From positions 2,914,001 through 2,978,000 of the forward strand of contig JAPYXD010000250.1 of the NCBI GenBank assembly GCA_030998225.1: DNA of 64,000 nucleotides, written 5' to 3'. Each line of letters starts with the position of its first letter. The stretch's first letter is position 1. A program made the position numbers and the translations under genes. This stretch comes from Diplolepis rosae (taxonomy: Eukaryota > Arthropoda > Insecta > Hymenoptera > Diplolepididae). This document shows positions 23,203 through 32,172 of this stretch, piece after piece. The notes under the pieces were generated by a model that worked only from the letters and a program-made list of their open reading frames with translations, ran no database searches and was not told the origin of the DNA.

Positions 23203-23965
23203 TTAATCCTGGTAGTCCTTGAGTTTGTACGTTACAGGATTGGTTGAAATGACATGGTCCACCGTGAATATCTCTGTTGTCGAATTTGGGGTGTATCCTT
23301 TCTCGAAAACGTTCTTGAACTTACTGACTCGAACTTTATCACCAATTTTGAATTTAGGTCGTCTCGGAATCATTTTTTTTTTGTTTATGAAAACGTTGCA
23401 AGAGTACCTCTTCATCTGTAGCGGTGACATCTTCAGGTTTCATGCCAATGGTTCGGTGCTTAGAATTGTTGTATTCAGAAACTAGAGTGGACAAGATATC
23501 TACCCACTTATAGTTGCCTTGTAAGCTGAATTGTATCCACATTTTGTTCTTGAGTGTGCGATTAAATCTTTCAATGATTGATGCTTTTAGATTACTGTAA
23601 GTTGAGTACAGTTTGATGTTAAACTGTTGCATTAAACTCCTAAACTGCGAGTTGTAATGCTCTTTACCCTTGTCGGTATGCAAGTTATTTGGAATTCGTC
23701 CTTATGTAAGTATGGATTTCATTACGGTAGTAATATCCTTTCCATGTTTGCTTCTTACTGAGACAGCCTAGGCATATTTTGAAAATATATCTATGACTGT
23801 AAGTAAGTACCTGAAACCTTTATTAATTTTGAAATATGGTATGATTTCCACCAAATCAGCCTGCCATGTTTCGTCTATACCACGTATTTGCACACGTCGG
23901 CGAGGGTAATTTTTTCTCACTTGTTTATGTAGCTCTCTGACTACTGTTAACTTTTCGGTGTCCAT
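23203..23965 (-). pseudogene. Maverick-type DDE integrase, broken
   Basis: Retroviral-like (rve) integrase that would insert the element. Reading on the minus strand from 23965: an N-terminal helix and KNYPRRRVQIRG, then the catalytic aspartate in TWQADLVE, the second in HTDKGKEHY near 23670, and the glutamate in SIIERFNRT near 23570. Two in-frame stops lie near 23770 and 23706. A frameshift near the nine-T run at 23370-23378 shifts the C-terminal part, which has FKIGDKVRVSKF and a chromo/SH3-like tail (23430-23203). The usual N-terminal zinc-binding region is absent or lies outside this frame. It overlaps the end of the collagen-like gene by a few bases. Confidence 0.85.
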
Positions 23966-24372
23966 TTCTTTTCAATATCTCTCATTCGAGCATCCAGTTG
24001 TGTTATAATTTCAGAGTTTATAAGTGATAAGTCATGATCTGTTTCAATTTGTAGGTCTTTCAATTGTTCATTTATTGATCCTCCTAGGATTTTAATCAGC
24101 ATATTATTATTATCAATTTCTGATCGCAAAGATGATGTGATCTGGTACACAGTGCGTATTTTGTTCAGAACAATACGCTGTACAAGTCTTAAATCCACTG
24201 CGACGTTTTGATCTATAGCTTTGGTAACGTTGCAGAGTCTCTTGCCTTGTATGTCGTAATTGTCATCTGAAGTGAGCTTGAAACCAGCACCAGGAGTTCC
24301 TGCAGGACCTGGAGGTCCACGATTCGATACAGCTGTTCGATTTAGAGGATGTCCGAACACGTCAATGCTCAT
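23947..24372 (-). CDS. collagen-like protein of the Maverick-like block
   Basis: Intact 141-residue frame. It has a short collagen-type stretch GPPGPAGTPG near residues 20-30, followed by GFKLTSDDNYDIQGKRLCN, a segment I recall in proteins of arthropod Maverick elements. The C-terminal half is helical and may form a coiled coil (heptad-like LIKILGGSINEQLKDLQIE). The design suggests a trimeric fibre or surface protein; that is inference. It lies between integrase and the small ORF at 24406, all on the minus strand, with tight spacing. Confidence 0.65.
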   Translation of the reverse strand: MSIDVFGHPLNRTAVSNRGPPGPAGTPGAGFKLTSDDNYDIQGKRLCNVTKAIDQNVAVDLRLVQRIVLNKIRTVYQITSSLRSEIDNNNMLIKILGGSINEQLKDLQIETDHDLSLINSEIITQLDARMRDIEKKWTPKS

Positions 24373-24405
24373 TGTAATAATGAAGCTGTATTTAATAGTA
24401 CATTC

Positions 24406-24576
24406 CTAATATAAAATTTTAACTTCACGTAATTCTTCAATGATGGACATAATTTCGTTATTATGACTTGGATTGCTTGCTGCTTGTGATGCCATGAGCA
24501 GTCGAAGACGATCAATTAGCTCATTAGGGTCATCCCAATAGATGTAATCTGGCCTTGAATTTTGCTTTGCTATCAT
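24406..24576 (-). CDS. 56-residue conserved-type protein of the Maverick-like block
   Basis: Intact short frame starting at the ATG at 24574-24576 and ending with TAG at 24406. It contains YWDDPNELIDRLRLL and HNNEIMSIIEELRE, a sequence pattern I recall at the C-terminus of small proteins near DUF8207 genes in insect genomes. It is acidic and helical. It starts 34 bp after the DUF8207-like gene ends and precedes the collagen-like gene, so the three form a compact minus-strand cluster. Function unknown. Confidence 0.55.
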   Translation of the reverse strand: MIAKQNSRPDYIYWDDPNELIDRLRLLMASQAASNPSHNNEIMSIIEELREVKILY

Positions 24577-24609
24577 GAAGTGAGGTAGTGAACATGTATT
24601 AGTTCTTTT

Positions 24610-25374
24610 TCATCTTTTCAACGAATTTCCACTGGTTGATTGTCTTTTTAATGATGATTCTCTGCTTGAGACAATTTCTATAATAATATTCTTATACTTG
24701 GAACCTTTATCCGCACGAATGGATTCAGAAGAACTGTATTTCTTTTTGTGTGCATTAGTAGTAACAGGAATTTCTTTATAATGTTCAAGATCATCAGCGC
24801 TGACATAAACTTCATCAGGTCTCTGTTTAAACAGAAGCTCTAACAATCCAGTGCTTATTAGATAACGCTTATCACCAATTTCATTATACTGATCATTAAA
24901 ACTTATAGGAGTATCCCCAATCATAAGTGATTCATTACTAAGTTTCCGCACTCCATAAATCATATCCAAACATTGTTTCCTATTGTGTTTTAACAAACAA
25001 AGATACTTTTTTGTCAATTTTTCATAATTTTCAGCAGATTCAACAGTTTGATCAACCATAATTGTATCATGCTCCCGATTATCCTCATCAGTAGCTGTAA
25101 TAAAAGATATTTCATCATTTTCTTCTTCTTCTTCTTCTTTTTCTTCTTCTTCATTATCTTCTTTATGTTTTTCAAATTTTCTTTCTATTTTATGTTCAAC
25201 AGGTATATCAGACATGTTAACTAATTTTTCTAACGGTGTAACGATAGGCCTGGAAGTTTCACTCAACATATTTTCTGCATCTTCTTTTCCTAATTTGAGC
25301 ATGCGATGTTTACGTCGAATAGCATCACTAGCTTTTGCTATTTTGCGGAGTACTTCTTTCTCTTTGTGGAACAT
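24610..25374 (-). CDS. DUF8207-like protein
   Basis: Intact 254-residue frame. The N-terminal third is basic and helical (KASDAIRRKHRMLKLG), the middle has an acidic run of Glu (EEEEKEEEEEEN) near residues 75-90, and the C-terminal half holds the domain: DMIYGVRKLS, LMIGDTPISF, RYLISTGLLELLF, DDLEHYKEI and KGSKYKNII. These blocks match the DUF8207 pattern found in many insect Maverick-associated proteins (recall, not searched). Function is unknown. Its survival as a full frame beside broken polymerase and integrase genes is notable. Confidence 0.7.
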   Translation of the reverse strand: MFHKEKEVLRKIAKASDAIRRKHRMLKLGKEDAENMLSETSRPIVTPLEKLVNMSDIPVEHKIERKFEKHKEDNEEEEKEEEEEENDEISFITATDEDNREHDTIMVDQTVESAENYEKLTKKYLCLLKHNRKQCLDMIYGVRKLSNESLMIGDTPISFNDQYNEIGDKRYLISTGLLELLFKQRPDEVYVSADDLEHYKEIPVTTNAHKKKYSSSESIRADKGSKYKNIIIEIVSSRESSLKRQSTSGNSLKR

Positions 25375-25558
25375 GTTAATGTTTCAATGTTACACACTAT
25401 ACTAACATTATTCCAACCCAAGCTTTTGTAATTATAATACGAAACAGTGAAGACATAGTCGATCAGGACGGAGACTTAGTGGAATTCATTGCCTGCAAGT
25501 TATTACAGTCAGAATTGCTGGTTGATGCATAACTATCATGCTATAGCATGGACTGCTG

Positions 25559-25924
25559 GTGACATACCCTACGAAGAATTACGATGCATACTTCAAGAGA
25601 CATTGTCAAAGGCATGGAAAAAAAAGCTGGCTTGAAAAGTTTGTCATCAATGTACAAGACATCGAAGAACTTGGCTGCCCCTCACTAAAGAAGATAAAGC
25701 GAGAATCATTATTTCCATGTACCCATCACACTTTACCCATGGATGAAATCAACTGCGCAGCACAGAATGTGATAACTGTTAAGACATGGATTTTGAATCC
25801 ACCACTACATCAACCTACACCAATCAACATTTCTAATGATATAGATGAAGTAGATAATGTAGAGAGAGTAGAAAACAGCACTACATTAAAAGTATTTTAT
25901 AATCAATGTGATTTCTTTGTGTAA
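25559..25924 (+). CDS. hypothetical protein, 121 residues
   Basis: Open frame on the plus strand, divergent from the DUF8207-like gene. It contains YFKRHCQRHGKKSWLEKFV and a Cys/His-containing middle (FPCTHHTLPMDEINCAAQN). No family is recognised. An AATAAA occurs just after the stop near 25950. The upstream sequence to 25400 may contain its promoter. It may be the final exon of a longer gene. Confidence 0.45.
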   Translation: MTYPTKNYDAYFKRHCQRHGKKSWLEKFVINVQDIEELGCPSLKKIKRESLFPCTHHTLPMDEINCAAQNVITVKTWILNPPLHQPTPINISNDIDEVDNVERVENSTTLKVFYNQCDFFV

Positions 25925-26010
25925 AAAGTAGGTTAAGATTTGTTTTTTTAAATAAATTATGTTCGATATAGGAATATATGTTTGATATATGTTTGGTGGA
26001 GGTATATGTT

Positions 26011-26161
26011 TAGTGGGGGTATATTTTTAGTGGGGGTAGGCTTATAAAAGACGTGCAGCGAAGCAAGTTAATCATTCCAATACCTCTCAAGTTGATTGAA
26101 GTTTCACGAGGAGGATGGATCTACAAAAGATCAACGCCATTGGCCGCATAGAGAAAAGATG
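26011..26161 (+). promoter_or_regulatory. promoter-like region with mini-ORF
   Basis: TAGTGGGGG at 26011-26019, TTAGTGGGGG at 26027-26036 and TATAAAA at 26043-26049 resemble the polymerase promoter. About 65 bp downstream an ATG at 26114 starts a 15-codon frame (MDLQKINAIGRIEKR) ending at 26161. This is probably the start of a gene of the element whose body is gone or interrupted. 26162-26388 shows nothing recognisable. Confidence 0.45.
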
Positions 26162-26388
26162 AAGTACCGCAGGCCGTGTTCGCGAGCATAATCGATAGCA
26201 GCCACTATACTTTGATCCTGTTTTGAGCTTACGCCAGATGGCGCCGAAGTATAATTTCTTAAACCTCACCCCGCTGACCACCGCACCGTAGTTGCATCAC
26301 TAAGGGTCATTAAAATGTGCTAAGATGCTAACGGATAGAAACAAACTTGGAGGTTTAATAAAACTATTTAAGTAATTATTATTAAGTA

Positions 26389-28147
26389 AGTGTACTATCA
26401 CTCACTGAAAATGCACAGAAACATACGAAGAATTTAATAAAAAAAATTTTTAAACATGTTATTCAATGCCATAAACAAACAAAAGAGATCAGACTTCAAA
26501 TAATGATATTATTTGAATATTTTAAATTAAATTTTCCCCTTTTTATTCATATTTATCTCGTACAAAAACTATTTTGAAACATTCAGCTGATATTAGAATT
26601 TAAATATTAATATCTCTTTTATTTCCTTTTGGCATTGAATAATAACTTTTTTAAAATTTTTATATTTAATTCTCTACATATCACTGCATTCATATTATTT
26701 TTTTGAGGTAAAATTAAGTTGAAAAATGAAAAAAAAAGAAAAATTATAAACAAGGAACGAAGTTGATGAGAGTTGTAATTAGTCGAAAATTATTATGAAT
26801 AATTAAAGAAAATAGAATATAAAATAAGTTGAATATAATTTTTTTTTAAATAGTTAACTAACATTGATAAAAACAGTATAATAAGAACAATAAAATTTTT
26901 TTTTCATTTTCAAATCCAAAAGTAGTCTATCTACGTCCGTTTTCATCCTCTCTAACATTCACGAAATTTTGGAAACAACATTTTATGTACTTTGAACACA
27001 ACAAGTAGAAACTGGACCAAATTATTCATATAAACTTGCTACTCTTCTCAAGTATCACATGCCCTCAAAGCTCATAATTTTAGTAATAGATCAAATAAAT
27101 TACATTTCTAGAAATCACGTCAGAGGTAATGAAATTTTGCATTTAGTGACCTAAAAACGAAGTGTTTTTATGCAGCATTGACAAAAATAATGAAAAAAAG
27201 TCCAAATTTCATAGTTTTAAACATTTTCAATAACACCTAAAGCAATGAACTTTTCAAAATTTTTGTTCATCTATCACAAAGGTAGATTTACGGAAAATAT
27301 CCGATGTATATGAAAGAAACTGTAATCATTTTTACCTGGATGTTGTGAAAGTTTAAATTTAGGGAAACAAAGTTGTAAAAGTTCAAATTCGTGAAATCAT
27401 TCATAAAAAAAATATAAAAATACTTTTAATGTATTTCTAAGTTAGATATTTTCTATTTTGTTTCTAATAATTAATTTTCACAATTTGTAGGATCCGCTTT
27501 TTAGGTATACAAATACTTTGAATTTTTACAACTGTTTGTTTCGCTAAATTTCAACTTTCACATTTCGTGACTGTTAGAGAGGATGAAAACAAACGTATAG
27601 ATAGACTACTTTTGGTTTTGAAAATGAAAGAAAAATTTAATTGTTCTTATTATACTGTTTTCATTAATGTTAGTTAACTATTTTAAAAATATAAATTAAT
27701 ATTCTCCTTTTTTTATATTCTATTTTCTTTAATTATTCATAATGATTTCCAACTAATTACAACTCTCATCAACTTCGTTCCTTGTTCAGAATTTTTCATT
27801 TTTTTTCCATTTTTCAACTTAATTTTACCTCAAAAAAATAATATAAATGCAGTGATATGTGGACAATTAAATATAAAAATTTTAAAAAAGTTATTATTCA
27901 ATGCCAAAAAGGAATAAAAGAGATATTAATATTTAAATTCTAATATCAGCTGAATGTTTCAAAATAGTTTTTGTACGAGATAAATATGAATAAAAAGGGG
28001 AAAATTTAATTAAAAATATTCCACTAATATTATTATTTAAAGTCTGATCTCTTTTATTTGTTTAAGGCATTGAATAATATATTTAAAAATTTTTTTTATT
28101 AAATTCTTCCTATGTTATTGTTCATTTTCAGGGAGTGATGGTACAGT
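26389..28147. mobile_element. long-TIR TA-flanked element, 1.76 kb
   Basis: The left end AGTGTACTATCACTC is mirrored by GAGTGATGGTACAGT at the right, flanked by TA (26387-26388, 28148-28149). The inverted arms extend about 590 bp each (for example TTCAATGCCATAAACAAAC against GTTTAAGGCATTGAA, and CATCCTCTCTAAC near 26950 against GTTAGAGAGGATG near 27570). The central ~590 bp is AT-rich and has no coding frame. Arm identity is roughly 85-90 percent by eye, so the two arms have diverged. A Tc1/mariner-like target and very long arms suggest a non-autonomous foldback element. Confidence 0.75.
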
Positions 28148-28157
28148 TAGCGCCGCG

Positions 28158-29290
28158 TGTGACGGTTCGGCAAACTAACTTAGGAATTCAACTTAGGACA
28201 CTAACGGGGCGCCATTTTATTTTCTGATGCATTAAGTATGTACACGCTGTGACTAATATGTTACTAAATAATAGAATCTAATTCTATAAAGATCTAAGTT
28301 ATAATATAGAAGATTATCACTAAATAGTACAAAACATCAGGTACGAAAGTACTTCACAAGCAGCAAATCACTTAATTCGCAAAAGTCCCTTCCATGCATA
28401 CACCCACGACGCTAATTTTTACCGATCCTCGCCAGCATTCTTCTTCGATTTCTCGGGCGGACAAGATATCCAGCAGGTCGTGTGGAAAAAGGGACAGGTG
28501 ACTGTTCCCTCGCTCCGTCCGTGTTTCCCATCACGAATCGCGTCGTCAGAGTGACTCCGAAGGCTCCTCAGAGTTCCGCAGCAATTCTAAATTAATCTTA
28601 GCGACAGCCGATGATTATTTTTATTTTTTGTAAAACGAATTGAATTTTCGCCCGTCGACTCTTCTTGTCCGAAGGTCAGGCGGTAGTGTTAAGGTCGTAA
28701 AAATTTTGGTAAATTTAAGTAATAACAGAATTTTTAATACAAACAAATTATGTAATTTTGTGCCGTATTGTAGATTTTTAAGCTTTCTATCGCAATAATT
28801 TTGTGACGTATTGTAGATTTTTTAAAATTTTCTATCGCAATAATTTTGTGCCGTATTATAGATTTTTAAGCTTTCTACCGTAAAATTTTGGTAAATTTTA
28901 ATATTGACAAAAGTATGTTATTTGTGATGCATTACAATTTTTAAGAATTGCCTTTGTCTAAATAACCCCACCACTACTCTGGTGAATAAATTTTGTGTCA
29001 GTTCACGGTAAATTGAAATCTAAAGTTATTTGAAAACCTTAACCCTTAAAAGAAGTCAAGGCTAGGCAGAGCAAGGTATTTCCCCAGGAAATAGAGCTCA
29101 GAGGACGATCACCCACAATAAATAAAATAAACAAAGTGATGTGAATTACATTGACTGTTTGGTTCCTCCGGCGAACAAACTAAGGCAACTACTTCTCATT
29201 TCTTCTCTCGTAACACCTCTTTTCAGGTCTTTGAGTGGGATAGTTGTTTATGAAAATTTTGTTTAAAATCAAAATTGCCCGTTCATAACA
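28158..29290 (+). repeat. element A 5' LTR
   Basis: Starts TGTGACGGTT and ends CCGTTCATAACA, directly followed by the primer-binding site. It shares 28376-28588 and 29030-29290 with the 3' LTR at high identity. The first 210 bp and the block 28589-29029, with repeated GCCGTATTGTAGATTTTTAA units, do not match the 3' LTR. Confidence 0.75.
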
Positions 29291-29296
29291 AACAGT

Positions 29297-29315
29297 TGGT
29301 GGCAGCGGTGGGATT
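29297..29315 (+). other. primer-binding site, tRNA-Leu-like
   Basis: TGGTGGCAGCGGTGGGATT begins 6 bp after the LTR end. It is complementary to the 3' end of insect tRNA-Leu of the CCCACCGCTGCCA type plus CCA (from memory). It fixes the 5' LTR boundary. Confidence 0.7.
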
Positions 29316-29689
29316 TTCCTCTCGAAAGGGTTGAACCTTTTCTTGAGCCCACCTTTGCTCTGCTAAAGTTTTTCTAAATTTATTGTTTACTTTTTTCTTC
29401 TTTTTAGGCTTGGTTTTTTTTTCTTTTTCCCAGTTATATACATCGGAAATTTTTGACAGATAGTCCGTGGCTACCGAAAAAATTACAAACTTTTTGAAAA
29501 ACGTTGTGTGGGGATTCTACTTAAGACAGTATTCTCCTGCGGAGTTCTATTTATTACTTTTCAAAACAAAATAATATTTTGTATTCCGGTTCAAATTTAA
29601 GAATATAAAATTTAGCAGTATGTTTCTCTTCATATGTATATGAATTTCCCTTTCTTTTGTTTTTGTCAAGCGAAAGAAAAGAAAAGAAA

Positions 29690-30150
29690 AAGTGTGTGTC
29701 TTTCTTTGAGCTATTAGTTCGAATTGCAAGGAGACTAGAAAGTGCCTCCGGCCGTCGAAACCTCCTCTAAGGTCCAAGTCAAAACTTGAACGTATCCGAA
29801 TTACCAGTTCAATCTAAGGAATACGTACTTTCTAAAATTGTTGATAAATTATTATAATTGATATTTTTGTAGGAAACTCAAGTTCGGGCTGCAAGAAGAC
29901 TAGAAGGTGCCTCCAGCCGTCGAAACCTTCTCTAAGGCTCGAGTGACAACTCGAGCGCGTTTGAATTTGAAGTTCCAGTAGGAATATTAGTTACAAAAAA
30001 AAGGGGTGTAGGGTTTTCTTTGAATTATTAGTTCGGATTTCAGGGAGACTAGAAAGTGTCCTTGGCCGTCGAAACCGCCTCTAAGGTTCATGTCAAAACT
30101 TAAACGTATCCGAATTACCAATTCAAACTAAGGAATACATTTTTTCTAAG
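29690..30150 (+). repeat. three leader repeats with a conserved hairpin
   Basis: Three copies of a 100-135-bp unit start near 29715, 29882 and 30030. Shared boxes: GACTAGAA.GTG, GGCCGTCGAAAC, TCTAAGG, then a hairpin, then (in copies one and three) CGTATCCGAATTACCA and AAGGAATAC. The hairpin arms differ between copies but mostly stay paired: GGTCCAAGT/ACTTGAAC, GGCTCGAGT/ACTCGAGC, GGTTCATGT/ACTTAAAC. They sit in the leader between the primer-binding site and the first ORF, a place for packaging or translation signals. Confidence 0.7.
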
Positions 30151-30229
30151 TAAATTTTAGTAAGTCACCTTAAGGGATATCCTTTGTTAAAATTCCGAGT
30201 TGGGCACCTCTTGAGCCTACTAATCAAAG

Positions 30230-30856
30230 ATGCCTTTAGATCCGCCAGAGAATACCCGGTCACGTAAACAGTGGAGAAATGTCCGGAAGGAGAAAAGAGA
30301 CGCTTATCTGCAGGCAGCTACGGCAAGTTCGTACCCCAATGGAACTTCCACTCATGAGATCTGTCCCCTGCCTCCACTCTTTGTTGATGCACGGGGCGTC
30401 TCTATTAATACCAGATTCATAAATTCTCCTCGCCCTCTTCCATCCAGAAGACAAGATATTTTTAATAGAGTTATAAACAATAAGGAGTTCCTGGCTTTAT
30501 TCGATAAAATATTGAATGACGTTTCATGGCCCGCCCCTATCCCGAGTCAACCATCCACTGGTAGGCAATCGGTCACCAGCTTTCTTTCTGAGGAATGTCC
30601 ACCACCAAAGCGGGCACGAAAACCTCTGGATTTGGGTGCCCTTGACTTTGATAACGACATTGTATCTAGGAACAAAAAACTTCCAGAGTTGGTTGTCTTT
30701 GACTCTAATGACGACATTTCATCTGGGGACGGAAAACTTCCGGAGTTGGTTGTCCTTGATTCTGATGACGACATTGCACCTGGGAGCAGATCGGTTTCAG
30801 ATATCGAAAACGGTATTTTTGAGGAGATCGCAAGATTAGACTCACTAAACCAATAA
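30230..30856 (+). CDS. element A leader ORF with SUMO-interaction-like repeats
   Basis: Intact 208-residue frame starting at the ATG at 30230, before gag. The N-terminal third is basic (RKQWRNVRKEKRD) and a possible nuclear signal PPPKRARKP lies near residue 125. From residue ~135 come three 20-residue repeats with a 60-bp DNA period (30637-30797). The last two contain LPELVVFDSNDDI and LPELVVLDSDDDI, and the first is a weaker GALDFDNDI. A short hydrophobic core followed by acidic residues is the pattern of a SUMO-interacting motif. No gag, protease or polymerase feature is present. Candidate accessory protein acting in the nucleus; function is inference. Confidence 0.6.
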   Translation: MPLDPPENTRSRKQWRNVRKEKRDAYLQAATASSYPNGTSTHEICPLPPLFVDARGVSINTRFINSPRPLPSRRQDIFNRVINNKEFLALFDKILNDVSWPAPIPSQPSTGRQSVTSFLSEECPPPKRARKPLDLGALDFDNDIVSRNKKLPELVVFDSNDDISSGDGKLPELVVLDSDDDIAPGSRSVSDIENGIFEEIARLDSLNQ

Positions 30857-32172
30857 CGGCTCAATGAGAATGTTGCCCTGAAATATGTCAAAATTTAAGA
30901 CCAGGAATGGAGTCTATGATTAAGAAGGTGATGATGGTCGCATTAAAAGTTCTATGGAATAAGGCAGTCGTATTAGAATATGATTTGAATAGGGAAACTA
31001 TTGCATGCGTTGCTACGTGGCGCGAAGGTTTTTCTTATCTCCAATAGGCGTTGTTTTTTTTATATATATTGCTAGACTAAGGTGGTTTGTAGCAGGTTCT
31101 TTCATTCAGTTGCCGATTTAGCAGTTTAATTTCTCTAATTTCTAATTCATGATCCAATACTTGTTCTCAAATGTCCAGGAATTTGCTGAATATCGATTTC
31201 GACGAATTAAATTAAAATGCTGAACTAAAACTCCCTCTCTAGGGGCTTGGGAATGGTGTTCAGATCGATTCTTATGTGTCGTTTTAAATTGCTGACTCGA
31301 TATCCCCCATCTTACGGCATGAAGAAGGGTACTTCATTTTTTTTTTTTTACGATAACACCTAGGACCTGACGAGAATTTTACCATTGTACAACGCTGAAG
31401 CAAGCAGTACACATCCAAACGAGCTTCCAAGTCAATTGGCCGTTTTATATGCCATTATATTTATATAATTGTTTATATAATTATTTAAATAAATAATTGT
31501 ATTTATATTTTATATATATTGAGACCGATATAGAAGCTAGTGCATAAAATATTTTAAAGCAAAACTGTCTACAAGTGCCCACAAATAACATACTCTAATA
31601 GTAGTAAGAGAGACAGAGATTGAGGGTGGTGTGTTGAGGTTGAACGCTAACAGGCGAAGGATATCATCGACGAATGTAAGTTCCATGCCAGGGCCTGGCT
31701 ATCTCTCCTGGGTAAAAAAGGGGAAAGCTACATCAGTGATCTTCCGAGGGCTTGACGGGTACGCTCACCACCAGTACTTGTGATTATTCTGGACGAATTT
31801 ACACGTACCGACTTTAAAGCAAGGTAGATGACGTTATCATTTATATGTTTTTCGAGTAAACAGTGAGCAGTTACCCTGTACCCAATCGGCCGTTTTTCTT
31901 TTAAGTTTCAAATTTTATTCATTATTTAGTTATCGATCTTAATGAACAACGCTGACAATAATAACAACATTTTCGGAAAGTTCTGCGATTATTCCGGGGT
32001 GGTGAATCCATCATCGGATGAATTTACACCACCTGCTATCAGTTAAGCGATCACTAACGACAATTCATACTAAACTTAGACCTTCACTCTAGTTTGTCCA
32101 TAGAAAACGTAGTTTATTTCTTTTTATTTTATTTTTATATTTTTATATTTTCTTTTTACTAAACCTAACGAT
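30857..32172 (+). other. element A non-coding stretch before gag
   Basis: AT-rich, with a poly-T run near 31340 and an AT-only segment near 31450-31520. CGAATGTAAGTTCC near 31674 could be a splice donor. No coding frame was found. It may hold leader or foreign insert sequence. Confidence 0.4.

Noticed and set aside
28158..28200. Target duplication of element A
   Set aside because: Sequences next to the two LTR ends (GCCGCG and CTTCTT) do not match, so none can be claimed.
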